In this document: positions 6,625 to 15,602 of the stretch, one piece after another | Numbering within the stretch: position 1 is the first letter of the stretch | How the letters are laid out: every line of letters starts with the position of its first letter | From: Prevotella sp. UBA6429 | GTDB lineage: Bacteria > Bacteroidota > Bacteroidia > Bacteroidales > Bacteroidaceae | Length of the DNA: 18,381 bases | Direction of reading: 5' to 3' | Assembly (NCBI GenBank): GCA_002437285.1 | Contig: DJOV01000127.1 | Coordinates: forward strand, 1 to 18,381 | Program-made: the position numbers and the translations under genes | Notes under the pieces: generated by a model | Told to the model about the DNA's origin: nothing | What the model saw: only the letters and a program-made list of their open reading frames with translations | Database searches by the model: none

Positions 6625-8202
6625 TTATGAGTTTTTTTGATTGTTCTTGATGTTTTCGTCCTCCACGATGTTGAGCATCTTGAAGGTGGCCTTGATGGCC
6701 GCTTCCGTCTGGTCAGCGTCAAGGCCGTGAGTGTGTATGACGCGGTCGCCGTCGCCCTGCCATGTGATGATGGTCTGCACGAGTGCGTCGGTGCGTCCTC
6801 CGGGCGGGATGGTCACGGTGTAGTTGGCCAGTCGTGGGAAGGTGCGGTTGAGGTTGTCCTTGTAGATCTTGCGCAGGGCTCGCACGAAGGCGTCGTACTG
6901 TCCGTCGCCCGTGGCGTCGGCGGTGTATTCCTCACCGTTGATCTCCACCTTGATGCTGGCGATGGGCTTGAGCCCGTAGGATGTGGAGACCATGTAGCTC
7001 AGCAGCTTCACCCGCTCCACGGGCGTGTTGTGCTTGAGCACGTCAGCGATGATGTAAGGCAAGTCGTCCTGCGTGACCATCTCCTTGCGGTCGCCCAGCT
7101 CGGTGATGCGGCGGGTCACGCTGCGCGTCTGTTCGGGTGTCAGCTCCAGTCCCAGTTCCTCGAGGTTCATCTCGATGTTGGCCTTGCCGGAGTTCTTGCC
7201 CAGCGCATATTCGCGCTTGCGCCCGAACCGGGAGGGCACGAGGTCGTTGCTGTAGAGCTTGTCCTTGTTGTCGCCGTCAGCGTGTACGCCCGCCACCTGT
7301 GTGAAGACATTGCTGCCCACGATGGGCTGGTTGGGCGACACGGCGATGCCGCTGTATCCCTCGACGAGACGACTGATCTTGTTGAGCTGTCCCTCGCGGA
7401 TGGACGTCTTGGCGTGGAACTGGTCCTTGAGGATGGCCTGCACGCTGGCCAGGGGCGCGTTGCCACAGCGCTCACCCAGTCCGTTGACGGTGACGTGTAC
7501 GCCGCGGCATCCGCTCAGCACGGCCGCCAAGGTGTTGGATACCGCCAAGTCGTAGTCGTTGTGGGCGTGGAAGTCGAAGTGCTTGTCAGGGTAGGCGCGG
7601 TGCATCTTGCGCACATACTCCACACACTGCAGCGGGTTCATGATGCCCAGGGTGTCGGGCAGCATGAAGCGGCGGATGGGCGTATCCTTCAAGGCATCCA
7701 TCATCTTGTAGACATAGTCGGGCGAGTCTTTCATGCCCGAGCTCCAGTCCTCCAGGTAGATGTTGACCTGCAGCTGTTGTTGCTCCGCATAGTCGAGCAC
7801 GCGCAGGATGTCGGCGATGTGCTCGTCGGGCGTCTTGTGCAACTGGTGCTCGCAGTGTTTCAGCGAGCCCTTGACCAGCAGATTGATGACGTGGCAGCCA
7901 CACCCCTTGATCCAGTCGACCGACAGTCTGCCGTCGACGAAGCCCAGCACCTCTATGCGGTCGATGTATCCCTCCCGCCCGGCGTAGGCGCAGATGCGGC
8001 TGACCGCCTCGCGCTCACCCTCGGACACACGAGCCGATGCCACCTCGATGCGGTCCACGTTGACATCGTGCAGCAGCGAGCGGGCGATGATGAGCTTCTC
8101 GTGAGGCAGGAAGCTGACTCCGTTGGTCTGCTCACCGTCGCGCAGCGTGGAGTCCATGATCTCAATCTGCGGACCGAGCATGCTCTTTGGTCCCACTTCC
8201 AT
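6625..8202 (-). CDS. LeuA/CimA-family synthase with LeuA regulatory domain (probable citramalate synthase)
   Basis: 525 aa. N-terminal HMGL-like TIM barrel: MDSTLRDGEQ (16-25, metal ligand D17), DFHAHNDYDLA (210-220, metal ligands H212 and H214) and GLGERCGN (241-248). A linker with GVHADGD follows, then a C-terminal LeuA-type allosteric domain from about 395. It is clearly divergent from the leuA product of the same operon, so it is not a simple duplicate. Such enzymes condense acetyl-CoA with a 2-oxo acid. Its place between leuD and leuB and its CimA-like length suggest (R)-citramalate synthase feeding isoleucine through LeuCD and LeuB; a second isopropylmalate synthase or another substrate is possible. 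The start overlaps the leuD stop by one base (TGATG). An internal ATG at residue 8 is an alternative start. Confidence 0.85.
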   Translation of the reverse strand: MEVGPKSMLGPQIEIMDSTLRDGEQTNGVSFLPHEKLIIARSLLHDVNVDRIEVASARVSEGEREAVSRICAYAGREGYIDRIEVLGFVDGRLSVDWIKGCGCHVINLLVKGSLKHCEHQLHKTPDEHIADILRVLDYAEQQQLQVNIYLEDWSSGMKDSPDYVYKMMDALKDTPIRRFMLPDTLGIMNPLQCVEYVRKMHRAYPDKHFDFHAHNDYDLAVSNTLAAVLSGCRGVHVTVNGLGERCGNAPLASVQAILKDQFHAKTSIREGQLNKISRLVEGYSGIAVSPNQPIVGSNVFTQVAGVHADGDNKDKLYSNDLVPSRFGRKREYALGKNSGKANIEMNLEELGLELTPEQTRSVTRRITELGDRKEMVTQDDLPYIIADVLKHNTPVERVKLLSYMVSTSYGLKPIASIKVEINGEEYTADATGDGQYDAFVRALRKIYKDNLNRTFPRLANYTVTIPPGGRTDALVQTIITWQGDGDRVIHTHGLDADQTEAAIKATFKMLNIVEDENIKNNQKNS

Positions 8203-8792
8203 CAGCCGCGTTGCTTTTCGTAAGCCTCCACCTTGTCGCGGTTGGCCACGAGGAAGTCCACGTCGTCGAGACCGTTCATGAGGCAGTGCTTCTTGTATCC
8301 GTTGATGTCAAAGTGCTCCGCGTGTCCCGTGGCGAGGTTGGTCACGGTCTGTGCGGGCAAGTCCACGCGCACCTGAGCGGCATGATCCTTGGCGATGGTG
8401 TCGAAGAGCTCCTGGAGGAACGGTTCGCTCACCACCACAGGGAGCACAAAGTTGTTGAGCTCGTTGTTCTTGTGGATGTCGGCGAAGAAACTGCTGATGA
8501 CCACGCGGAAGCCATATCCTGCGATGGCCCATGCGGCATGCTCACGCGAGGAGCCCGATCCGAAGTTCTTGCCGGCCACGAGGATGACGCCCGAGTAGGA
8601 GGGGTCGTTGAGCACGAAGTCTTTCTTCAGGCTGCCGTCCTTGTTGTATCTCCAGTCGCGGAAGAGGTTGTCGCCGAAGCCCTCCTTGTCGGTCGCCTTG
8701 AGGAAGCGTGCGGGTATGATCTGGTCGGTATCCACATTCTCCAGGGGAAGGGGAATGCAGGAAGATGTGATGACATCAAATTTCTGTTTCAT
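8202..8792 (-). CDS. leuD: 3-isopropylmalate dehydratase small subunit
   Basis: 196 aa, usual size. It forms, with LeuC, the isomerase that converts 2-isopropylmalate to 3-isopropylmalate. The swivelling aconitase domain is recognised by VDTDQIIPARFL (20-31) and GKNFGSGSSREHAAWAI (74-90), where the SSREH serine and arginine contact substrate. It starts 29 bases after leuC ends and its stop overlaps the start of the next gene by one base. Cytoplasmic. No missing residues noticed. Confidence 0.96.
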   Translation of the reverse strand: MKQKFDVITSSCIPLPLENVDTDQIIPARFLKATDKEGFGDNLFRDWRYNKDGSLKKDFVLNDPSYSGVILVAGKNFGSGSSREHAAWAIAGYGFRVVISSFFADIHKNNELNNFVLPVVVSEPFLQELFDTIAKDHAAQVRVDLPAQTVTNLATGHAEHFDINGYKKHCLMNGLDDVDFLVANRDKVEAYEKQRG

Positions 8793-8821
8793 CGTTATGT
8801 GTGTTGTCTAAGAGTTAATAA

Positions 8822-10222
8822 TCAATCCTCAAGAAACTCGCGCGGGTCGCTGATGCGTCCCGTGATGGCCGCCGCCGCCGCTGTGAGCGGCGAGGCCAGC
8901 ACCGTGCGCGCCCCGGGGCCCTGTCGGCCCTCGAAGTTGCGGTTGGACGTGGAGACGCAGAGCTTGCCGGCCGGCACCTTGTCATCGTTCATGGCCAGGC
9001 AAGCCGAGCAGCCTGGCTGCCGGATGGCGAAGCCCGCGGCCTCGAGCTCCTTGTCGAGGCCTTCCTCCTTGATCTGTTTCAGCACGGCCCATGAGCCAGG
9101 CACCAGCCAAGCCACCACGTCGGGTGCCTTGTGATGCCCCTTCACCACCGAGGCGAATGCCCGGAAGTCCTCTATGCGTCCGTTGGTGCACGCCCCGAGG
9201 AAGACATAGTCGACAGGCTGCCCCTTGAGCTGCTGCCCAGGCTCGAAGCCCATGTAGCGCAGGCTCTTGAGGAACGAGGCCTGCTCGCTCTCGGGCACCG
9301 TGTCGAGCGCCGGCACCTGTCCCGTGACGGCGATGCCCATGCCCGGGTTGGTGCCATAGGTGATGCGCGGCTCGATGTCGGCACCGTCGAAGACCAGTTC
9401 GCGGTCGAACACGGCGTCGTCGCCGGAGCGCAGTTGGCGCCACTGGGCCACCGCCTTGTCCCACGCCTCGCCCTTGGGTGCGTACTTGCGCCCCTTGAGG
9501 TAAGCAAACGTAGTCTCGTCGGGTGCGATGAATCCGCCGCGCGCACCCATCTCGATGGACAGGTTGCAGAGCGTCAGCCGGCCTTCCATGCTCATGTGCT
9601 CGATGACCGGTCCGGCATACTCCACGAAATAGCCCGTGGCACCCGATGTGGAGAGCTGCGCCATGAGGTAGAGCGCCACATCCTTGGCCGTCACGCCCTT
9701 GTGCAGCGCCCCGTTGATGGTGATGCGCATCGACTTCGGCTTCTGCTGCAGGATGCACTGCGAGGCCATCACCATCTCCACCTCGGAGGTGCCGATGCCG
9801 AAGGCCACGGCGCCCACGGCACCATGGGTGGACGTGTGTGAGTCGCCGCAGACGATGGTCATGCCCGGCAGGGAGAGACCCGTCTCAGGACCGACCACGT
9901 GGATGACACCGTTCTCGGGAGTGTTCTTCTTAAACTCGGTGAGGCCAAACTCCTGGCAGTTCTTGTCGAGCGTCTCCACCTGGCGGCGCCCTATCGGGTC
10001 GAGCTCGGGCGACCCCTGGTCATGGGTCATGATGTTGTGGTCAGGCATGCAGTAGACCTGCTTCGGCCTGAAGACCTGCAGGTGGCGCTGGCGCAGGCCG
10101 TCGAAGGCCTGCGGCGATGTCACCTCGTGACAATAGAGACGGTCGATGTACAACTGTGTGGGACCATCCTCCACGATCTGCACGACGTGGCTGTCCCATA
10201 TCTTATCAAATAATGTGTTCAT
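8822..10222 (-). CDS. leuC: 3-isopropylmalate dehydratase large subunit
   Basis: 466 aa, matching bacterial-type LeuC. The [4Fe-4S] cluster ligands are visible as C345 in GACTNGR and C405 and C408 in GCSACLAMN. VCGDSHTSTHGAVGAVAFGI (124-143) is the aconitase-family signature. With LeuD it performs the dehydration and rehydration of isopropylmalate, and could treat citramalate the same way. It begins 22 bases after the leuA stop, within the same transcript. Confidence 0.96.
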   Translation of the reverse strand: MNTLFDKIWDSHVVQIVEDGPTQLYIDRLYCHEVTSPQAFDGLRQRHLQVFRPKQVYCMPDHNIMTHDQGSPELDPIGRRQVETLDKNCQEFGLTEFKKNTPENGVIHVVGPETGLSLPGMTIVCGDSHTSTHGAVGAVAFGIGTSEVEMVMASQCILQQKPKSMRITINGALHKGVTAKDVALYLMAQLSTSGATGYFVEYAGPVIEHMSMEGRLTLCNLSIEMGARGGFIAPDETTFAYLKGRKYAPKGEAWDKAVAQWRQLRSGDDAVFDRELVFDGADIEPRITYGTNPGMGIAVTGQVPALDTVPESEQASFLKSLRYMGFEPGQQLKGQPVDYVFLGACTNGRIEDFRAFASVVKGHHKAPDVVAWLVPGSWAVLKQIKEEGLDKELEAAGFAIRQPGCSACLAMNDDKVPAGKLCVSTSNRNFEGRQGPGARTVLASPLTAAAAAITGRISDPREFLED

Positions 10223-10244
10223 GATGTGATAGTCTTTGGCGGTG

Positions 10245-11744
<1,500 letters not shown>

Positions 11745-11783
11745 AATTGGTATGTTTGTTTTGTTTTTGTTTTCATGTTAACG

Positions 11784-11821
11784 AAAAAAGGCCTTTCCAC
11801 TACCGGAAGTGGAAAGGCCTT
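11784..11821 (-). terminator. Attenuator terminator of the leu operon
   Basis: On the minus strand a perfect 14-bp stem (AAGGCCTTTCCACT / AGTGGAAAGGCCTT) with loop TCCGGT, followed by six T. It lies between the leader peptide and leuA, so it would stop transcription before leuA unless prevented. Its 5' side and loop (CACTTCCGG, 11803-11811) can instead pair with CCGGAAGTG at 11861-11869. Confidence 0.92.
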
Positions 11822-11837
11822 ATCTTAGTCATGTCGC

Positions 11838-11930
11838 TCACAAGCACATGCACACCCTCTCACTTCCGGCCACTTGATGCAGTCGAATACCGATTAGAAT
11901 GTTAATGATGCTCATGCAAACGATAGTCAT
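11838..11930 (-). CDS. Branched-chain leader peptide (30 aa) of the leu attenuator
   Basis: A 30-codon frame, ATG at 11930 and TGA at 11838-11840. It begins MTIVCMS and has a dense control region IINILIGIRL at residues 8-17. Isoleucine occurs six times, leucine three times and valine three times. It starts about 20 bases after the predicted transcription start and stops 16 bases before the terminator stem, as in enteric ilv and leu leaders. A ribosome stalled for charged Ile- or Leu-tRNA in codons 8-17 would leave 11861-11869 free to form the antiterminator. An internal Met at residue 6 is an alternative start. The product itself needs no function; translation is the sensor. Confidence 0.85.
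   Translation of the reverse strand: MTIVCMSIINILIGIRLHQVAGSERVCMCL
11861..11869 (-). promoter_or_regulatory. Antiterminator arm
   Basis: CCGGAAGTG on the minus strand, within leader codons 20-24. It is perfectly complementary to CACTTCCGG (11803-11811), the 3' part of the terminator's left arm plus its loop, so the two pairings are mutually exclusive. Confidence 0.75.
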
Positions 11931-11958
11931 GTTCTGTTCTCTTTTGATTTTCCGACAG

Positions 11959-11990
11959 CAAAGTTAGTCATTTCTTGGCACACAAACAAA
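11959..11990 (-). promoter_or_regulatory. Promoter of the leu operon
   Basis: On the minus strand TTTG (complement of 11987-11990), 20 bases, then TAACTTTG (complement of 11959-11966). Full Bacteroidetes consensus with ideal spacing; the predicted start is near 11952. Confidence 0.85.
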
Positions 11991-12085
11991 TAAATTGCAA
12001 GAAAAATGAGATATAAAATTGCAAATGATAATCAATCGGCTTGTTTTAAGATGATTGTGACACATTGTTCTCCGCGCGCAGAACG

Positions 12086-12121
12086 AAAAACGCCCCATGA
12101 CCGGTCGATGGTCATGGGGCG
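12086..12121 (-). terminator. Terminator of dnaB
   Basis: Perfect 12-bp stem CGCCCCATGACC / GGTCATGGGGCG (12091-12102 / 12110-12121) with a 7-base loop and a T run on the minus strand (complement of 12086-12090). It lies 40 bases past the dnaB stop and isolates dnaB from the leu promoter. Confidence 0.9.
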
Positions 12122-12160
12122 CGTTATGGGTAGTGTCTCATGTGAGCCTGATGGTGGGCG

Positions 12161-13687
12161 TCAGAACTGTGGAGCCATGGGTGGCGGGCCCAGGGGGTCG
12201 TCCTCGGCCACGGCACCGTCGTTGTTCATGCGCGAGCCGATGTACTCGCCGCCCATGTCGCCGGGCAACGGGGCGGGGGCGGCATCCTCGGGATTGAGGA
12301 AGCGCGTGTACTGTCCCTGGAAGGCCAGCAGCACGTCGCCCGTGGCACCCTTACGGTGCTTGGCGATGATGATCTGCGCCTTGCCGCGCAGGTCGTGCCC
12401 CTTTTCGTCCTGGTAGATGTGGTAATACTCGGGCCGGTGGACGAAGAGCACCATGTCGGCATCCTGCTCGATGGCACCCGACTCACGCAGGTCGCTGAGC
12501 TGCGGCCTCTTGCCCTCCAGTCCCTCGCGGTTCTCCACCGTACGGTTGAGCTGCGAGAGGGCGATGATGGGTATGTCGAGCTCCTTGGCCAGTCCCTTGA
12601 GCGACCGCGAGATGGTGGAGACCTCCTCCTGTCGGTTGCCGAAGCGCATGCCGTTGGCGTTCATGAGCTGCAGGTAGTCGATCATGATGATCTTAACCCC
12701 TTTCTCGCGCACCAGTCGGCGCGCCTTGGTGCGTAGCTCGAAGATGGACATGCCCGGCGTGTCATCGATGTAGAGCGGTGCGCCCGTGAGGCGAGCCATG
12801 TACTTGTCGAGGCGTTGCCACTCGTCGGGATAGAGCTGTCCGTTCATGATCTTTTTGCCCTCGATCTCGCAGACATTGGATATCAGTCGGTTGACGAGCT
12901 GCACGTTGTTCATCTCGAGCGAGAAGAAGGCGATGGGCTGTTGGTAGTCGACGGCGATGTTCTTGGCGATGGAGAGCGCAAACGACGTCTTACCCATGGC
13001 GGGTCGTCCGGCGAGGATGACAAGGTCACTCTTCTGCCATCCCGACGTGATGTTGTCGAGCGCGGTGTATCCCGACGGTATGCCCGTGAGGCCCCCCTTC
13101 TGCGAGGAAGCCTTCTGCAGGATCTCCATGGCCTGTCGGAGCACGGGGTCGATCTGCGTGTAGTCGGTGCGCATGTTCTTCTGCGACAGTTCGAAGAGGT
13201 TCGACTCCGCCTCCTGCATGAGGTCGTCCACGTCGACCGTCTGGTCGAAGGCCTTGGTCTCGATGACCGATGCGAAGGAGATGAGCTGTCGGGCCAGGAA
13301 CTTCTGCTGGAGAATCTTGGCATGATACTCGATATGGGCCGATGAGGCCACGTGGGCCGTGAGGTCCACCACATAGGTGGGTCCACCCACCTCGTCGAGC
13401 GTGCCCTCCTTCTGCAGTTCGTTGGTCACGGTCATGATGTCGACCGGGTTCTGTGCCATGTTCAGCGTCTGTATGGCCCGGAATATCTTCTGGTGCTGCG
13501 GCTCATAGAAGGTCTCCGGGCGCAGCAGCTCCGAGATGACGGAGAAGGCGTCCTTGTCGATCATCAGGGCGCCGAGCACCACCTTCTCCACGTCCACGGC
13601 CTGTGGCTGCAGGTGTCCGTAGGTGGGGTCGATGGGTGGTGTGGCGCGCTTGCGCCGGTTGTTGGGGGTGTTATTGGGTTCTGGCAT
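12161..13687 (-). CDS. dnaB: Replicative DNA helicase DnaB
   Basis: 508 aa. The N-terminal DnaB domain (about 25-130, from LQPQAVDVEKVVLGALMID) mediates hexamer formation and primase contact. A linker follows, then the RecA-like ATPase with Walker A GRPAMGKTS (227-235), Walker B IIMIDYLQLM (333-342), SQLNR (378-382) and the DNA-binding loop region SDLRESGAIEQDAD. It unwinds DNA ahead of the replisome. No intein is present. The last 50 residues are a low-complexity Pro/Asp/Ala/Gly tail, common in this phylum. It has its own terminator; upstream lie a strong hairpin and a mini-MITE, and I found no clear TAnnTTTG promoter, so it may be read from the ftsY-HU cluster or from an atypical promoter. 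Confidence 0.96.
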   Translation of the reverse strand: MPEPNNTPNNRRKRATPPIDPTYGHLQPQAVDVEKVVLGALMIDKDAFSVISELLRPETFYEPQHQKIFRAIQTLNMAQNPVDIMTVTNELQKEGTLDEVGGPTYVVDLTAHVASSAHIEYHAKILQQKFLARQLISFASVIETKAFDQTVDVDDLMQEAESNLFELSQKNMRTDYTQIDPVLRQAMEILQKASSQKGGLTGIPSGYTALDNITSGWQKSDLVILAGRPAMGKTSFALSIAKNIAVDYQQPIAFFSLEMNNVQLVNRLISNVCEIEGKKIMNGQLYPDEWQRLDKYMARLTGAPLYIDDTPGMSIFELRTKARRLVREKGVKIIMIDYLQLMNANGMRFGNRQEEVSTISRSLKGLAKELDIPIIALSQLNRTVENREGLEGKRPQLSDLRESGAIEQDADMVLFVHRPEYYHIYQDEKGHDLRGKAQIIIAKHRKGATGDVLLAFQGQYTRFLNPEDAAPAPLPGDMGGEYIGSRMNNDGAVAEDDPLGPPPMAPQF

Positions 13688-13708
13688 GATGATTATATAA
13701 TATTAGGA

Positions 13709-13762
13709 GGGGACTTCCTGGCCCTGTGGTTTTCAGGGTCAGGAAGCCCCGTGTCTTTTTTT
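13709..13762 (+). terminator. Terminator-like hairpin facing away from dnaB
   Basis: GGGG-A-CTTCCTGGCCCTG (13709-13726) pairs with CAGGGTCAGGAAGCCCC (13734-13750) with one bulge and one G-U pair. The T run (13756-13762) follows on the plus strand. No plus-strand gene lies upstream. On the minus strand the same hairpin sits in the dnaB leader, with no T run after it. Confidence 0.55.
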
Positions 13763-13788
13763 CAGGTGTGTATCGAGTCCACCATTTA

Positions 13789-13857
13789 GGTGGGTTCTAT
13801 AAAAACGTAACCCTTCATTATTTTCCTTTTTTATAGTGGTAATTTATAGAACCCACC
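13789..13857. mobile_element. Mini-MITE, copy 2 (69 bp, internally deleted)
   Basis: The same ends as the 192-bp elements: GGTGGGTTCTATAAA at 13789 and TGGTAATTTATAGAACCCACC ending at 13857. The interior is reduced to about 30 A/T-rich bases unrelated to the larger copies. The flanking four bases are TTTA (13785-13788) and TTTT (13858-13861), a near but imperfect duplication. It lies between the HU-fusion gene and dnaB, touching the former's stop codon. Confidence 0.75.
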
Positions 13858-13859
13858 TT

Positions 13860-15311
13860 TTACTTTTTCTTCTTCAGTTTGAGGCGTGGGATGTTGACCT
13901 TGTCGCCGGCCTTGAGCTGTGTGCGTCCGGGGTTGACGGCCTCGATGTAGCACTCCATGCCGGGTCCGAGCTGCGTGCGGCTGATGCCCTCGAGCGTCTG
14001 TCCGGCCTTGGCGACGACCGTGCGCTCCACGCCCACGATGTCGTAGGCACCCGTCCGGATGCGCACATCCTTGTCGTACGCGGTCGCGGCAGGAGCCTTC
14101 TCCAAGTCCTTGGCGCCTTGTCTTGCGGCCCGTGTCTTGTCGGTCGGCTTCTCCGCCTTGTCCTTAGCGGCATCCTTGACCTTGTTGTCGGCGGTGGCCG
14201 GTGGGGTAGTGGCCGCTTGCTCTTCGGCCGCCTGCTGTCTCGCGGCCTCCTCAGCCTTCAAGCGGTGTGCAGCCTCCAGGCTGTCCTTGCGCGCCTGCGC
14301 CACGGCCGCCGTGTCGACAGAGGCCGCGAGGATGGCGCGGCCCTGTGAGGTGCGCGCTGCGAGGATGGCTTGCGCCTCCAGGTGCTCAATGCGGTGGTCG
14401 CGCTGCGTGAGCTGCGTGAAGAGGTAGAAGATGCCTCCTGCGCAAGCCAGCAGCAACAGCACTGCCGCACCGAGAACCCACCGCATGAAGCGGTGCTGGC
14501 GCGTCATCTCCTGTTGCAGGATGATCAGTTGGTTGCGGGCGTCGTCGGCTTGGCGCTCTGCCTCGACCACCGGACTGGTCACCTGCGGGGTGGGTGTGCG
14601 GTCAGGTTCCTCTTGCATGGGCTCTTGCTGATCGGGCTTGTCCGGCTCGACGGGCTCAGGCTCTGCGGGGACGGCCGCTTCTTCGGCAGGCTTAGGCTCA
14701 TCCTCAGCGGGAGTGGGCTTATCCTCAGCGGTTGTGGGCTTATCCTCGGCGGGAGTTGGCTCATCCTCAGCAGATTCGACCTTTTCGGGCTTAGGCTCCA
14801 CTGCAGCAGGCGATGGCTCCACTTCAGCCGTTGCCACTTCAGCCGTTGCCTGTTCCGCCTCAGCCGACTCGGTCTCCTCCTCCTCCTTCTTGACGGTCGG
14901 GGTGCTCTCCGCATCCGTATCCTGTTCGGTAAGGGATTGCAGGGCGCTGTCGGGGTCAGCGAATCGCTCATCAATGGCGGTGAAGTCGACACCGTCGTTG
15001 ACGGGAACGGTCTCAAACTGCGAGAAGGGACGGTTGACCAGGTCGCGCATGGCATTGTCGGGTGTGAACGACACCTTGTCGCGCCCCTCGATGACGATGG
15101 GCTCGCCCGTGTTGACATCCACGCTCTTGCGCGACGCGACGGGCACCACCTTGAAGGTGCCGAGGCCCTTGACCTTGACCTGGCGGTCGGTGGCGATGCC
15201 CTGTACGAGCACGTCGAACATCTTCTCCACAAACTGCTCGGCGGCCTGACGCTCCAGTCCATACTTGTCGACGAGCGTCTTGGCGAGTTCCTTGTATCCT
15301 GTCTTGCTCAT
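13860..15311 (-). CDS. HU-domain / transmembrane / LysM-like fusion protein
   Basis: 483 aa. Residues 1-95 are an HU/IHF-like DNA-binding domain (KVKGLGTFKVVPVASRKSVD, then INTGEP-like VNTGEP and FTPDNAMRDLVN). Residues 130-255 form a long acidic Pro/Glu/Ala spacer with 7-residue repeats (PTPAEDK). One membrane helix at about 277-300 (WVLGAAVLLLLACAGGIFYL) is preceded by RQHRFMR, so the N-terminus should be cytoplasmic. Then come an Ala/Glu/Lys-rich coiled region (about 305-410) and a C-terminal LysM-like segment (about 428-477: TVVAKAGQTLEGISRTQLG..YIEAVNP..LKAGDKVNIPRL). I infer an inner-membrane protein holding DNA on one side and possibly peptidoglycan on the other. It starts 12 bases after the small HU gene. 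SPOR instead of LysM at the end is possible but less likely. Confidence 0.85.
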   Translation of the reverse strand: MSKTGYKELAKTLVDKYGLERQAAEQFVEKMFDVLVQGIATDRQVKVKGLGTFKVVPVASRKSVDVNTGEPIVIEGRDKVSFTPDNAMRDLVNRPFSQFETVPVNDGVDFTAIDERFADPDSALQSLTEQDTDAESTPTVKKEEEETESAEAEQATAEVATAEVEPSPAAVEPKPEKVESAEDEPTPAEDKPTTAEDKPTPAEDEPKPAEEAAVPAEPEPVEPDKPDQQEPMQEEPDRTPTPQVTSPVVEAERQADDARNQLIILQQEMTRQHRFMRWVLGAAVLLLLACAGGIFYLFTQLTQRDHRIEHLEAQAILAARTSQGRAILAASVDTAAVAQARKDSLEAAHRLKAEEAARQQAAEEQAATTPPATADNKVKDAAKDKAEKPTDKTRAARQGAKDLEKAPAATAYDKDVRIRTGAYDIVGVERTVVAKAGQTLEGISRTQLGPGMECYIEAVNPGRTQLKAGDKVNIPRLKLKKKK

Positions 15312-15323
15312 GGTGTGTGAAGG

Positions 15324-15602
15324 CTAATCCTTGTTGAGTTTTTCCTTGATGGCCTCCATGGGTCGGAAGCCCAAGACGAGTTTGGGCGGCACAAGCATGC
15401 GCTGCTGCGTGCCGGGGTTGACGATGATGCGCTCCATGCGCTTCTTCACCTCAAACGAGCCGAAGCCCGGTATGAGCACGCTGTCGCCCTCGTCAAACTG
15501 GTTGCCCATCTGCTCGATGATGGCCGACACCATCTTCTGCGTGTCGGTCTGCGTGTAGCCCGACTGCTGTGCCAATTCGGCTATGTACTCCTTGTTGTTC
15601 AT
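15324..15602 (-). CDS. HU family DNA-binding protein
   Basis: 92 aa, typical HU length. Helical N-terminus (IAELAQQSGYTQTDTQKMVSAIIEQMG), then VLIPGFGSFEVKKR, the beta arm with INPGT-like VNPGTQQRM, and the C-terminal FRPMEAIKEKLN. HU dimers bend and compact DNA. The start overlaps the rimO stop (ATGA), and the stop is 12 bases before the larger HU fusion, so two HU-domain genes lie in tandem in one transcript. Confidence 0.93.
   Translation of the reverse strand: MNNKEYIAELAQQSGYTQTDTQKMVSAIIEQMGNQFDEGDSVLIPGFGSFEVKKRMERIIVNPGTQQRMLVPPKLVLGFRPMEAIKEKLNKD

Noticed and set aside
6637..8223. 528-codon open frame on the plus strand
   Set aside because: It lies wholly antisense to the 525-aa synthase, which has clear motifs; its translation is Val/Leu/His-rich low-complexity sequence typical of the complement of GC-rich genes.
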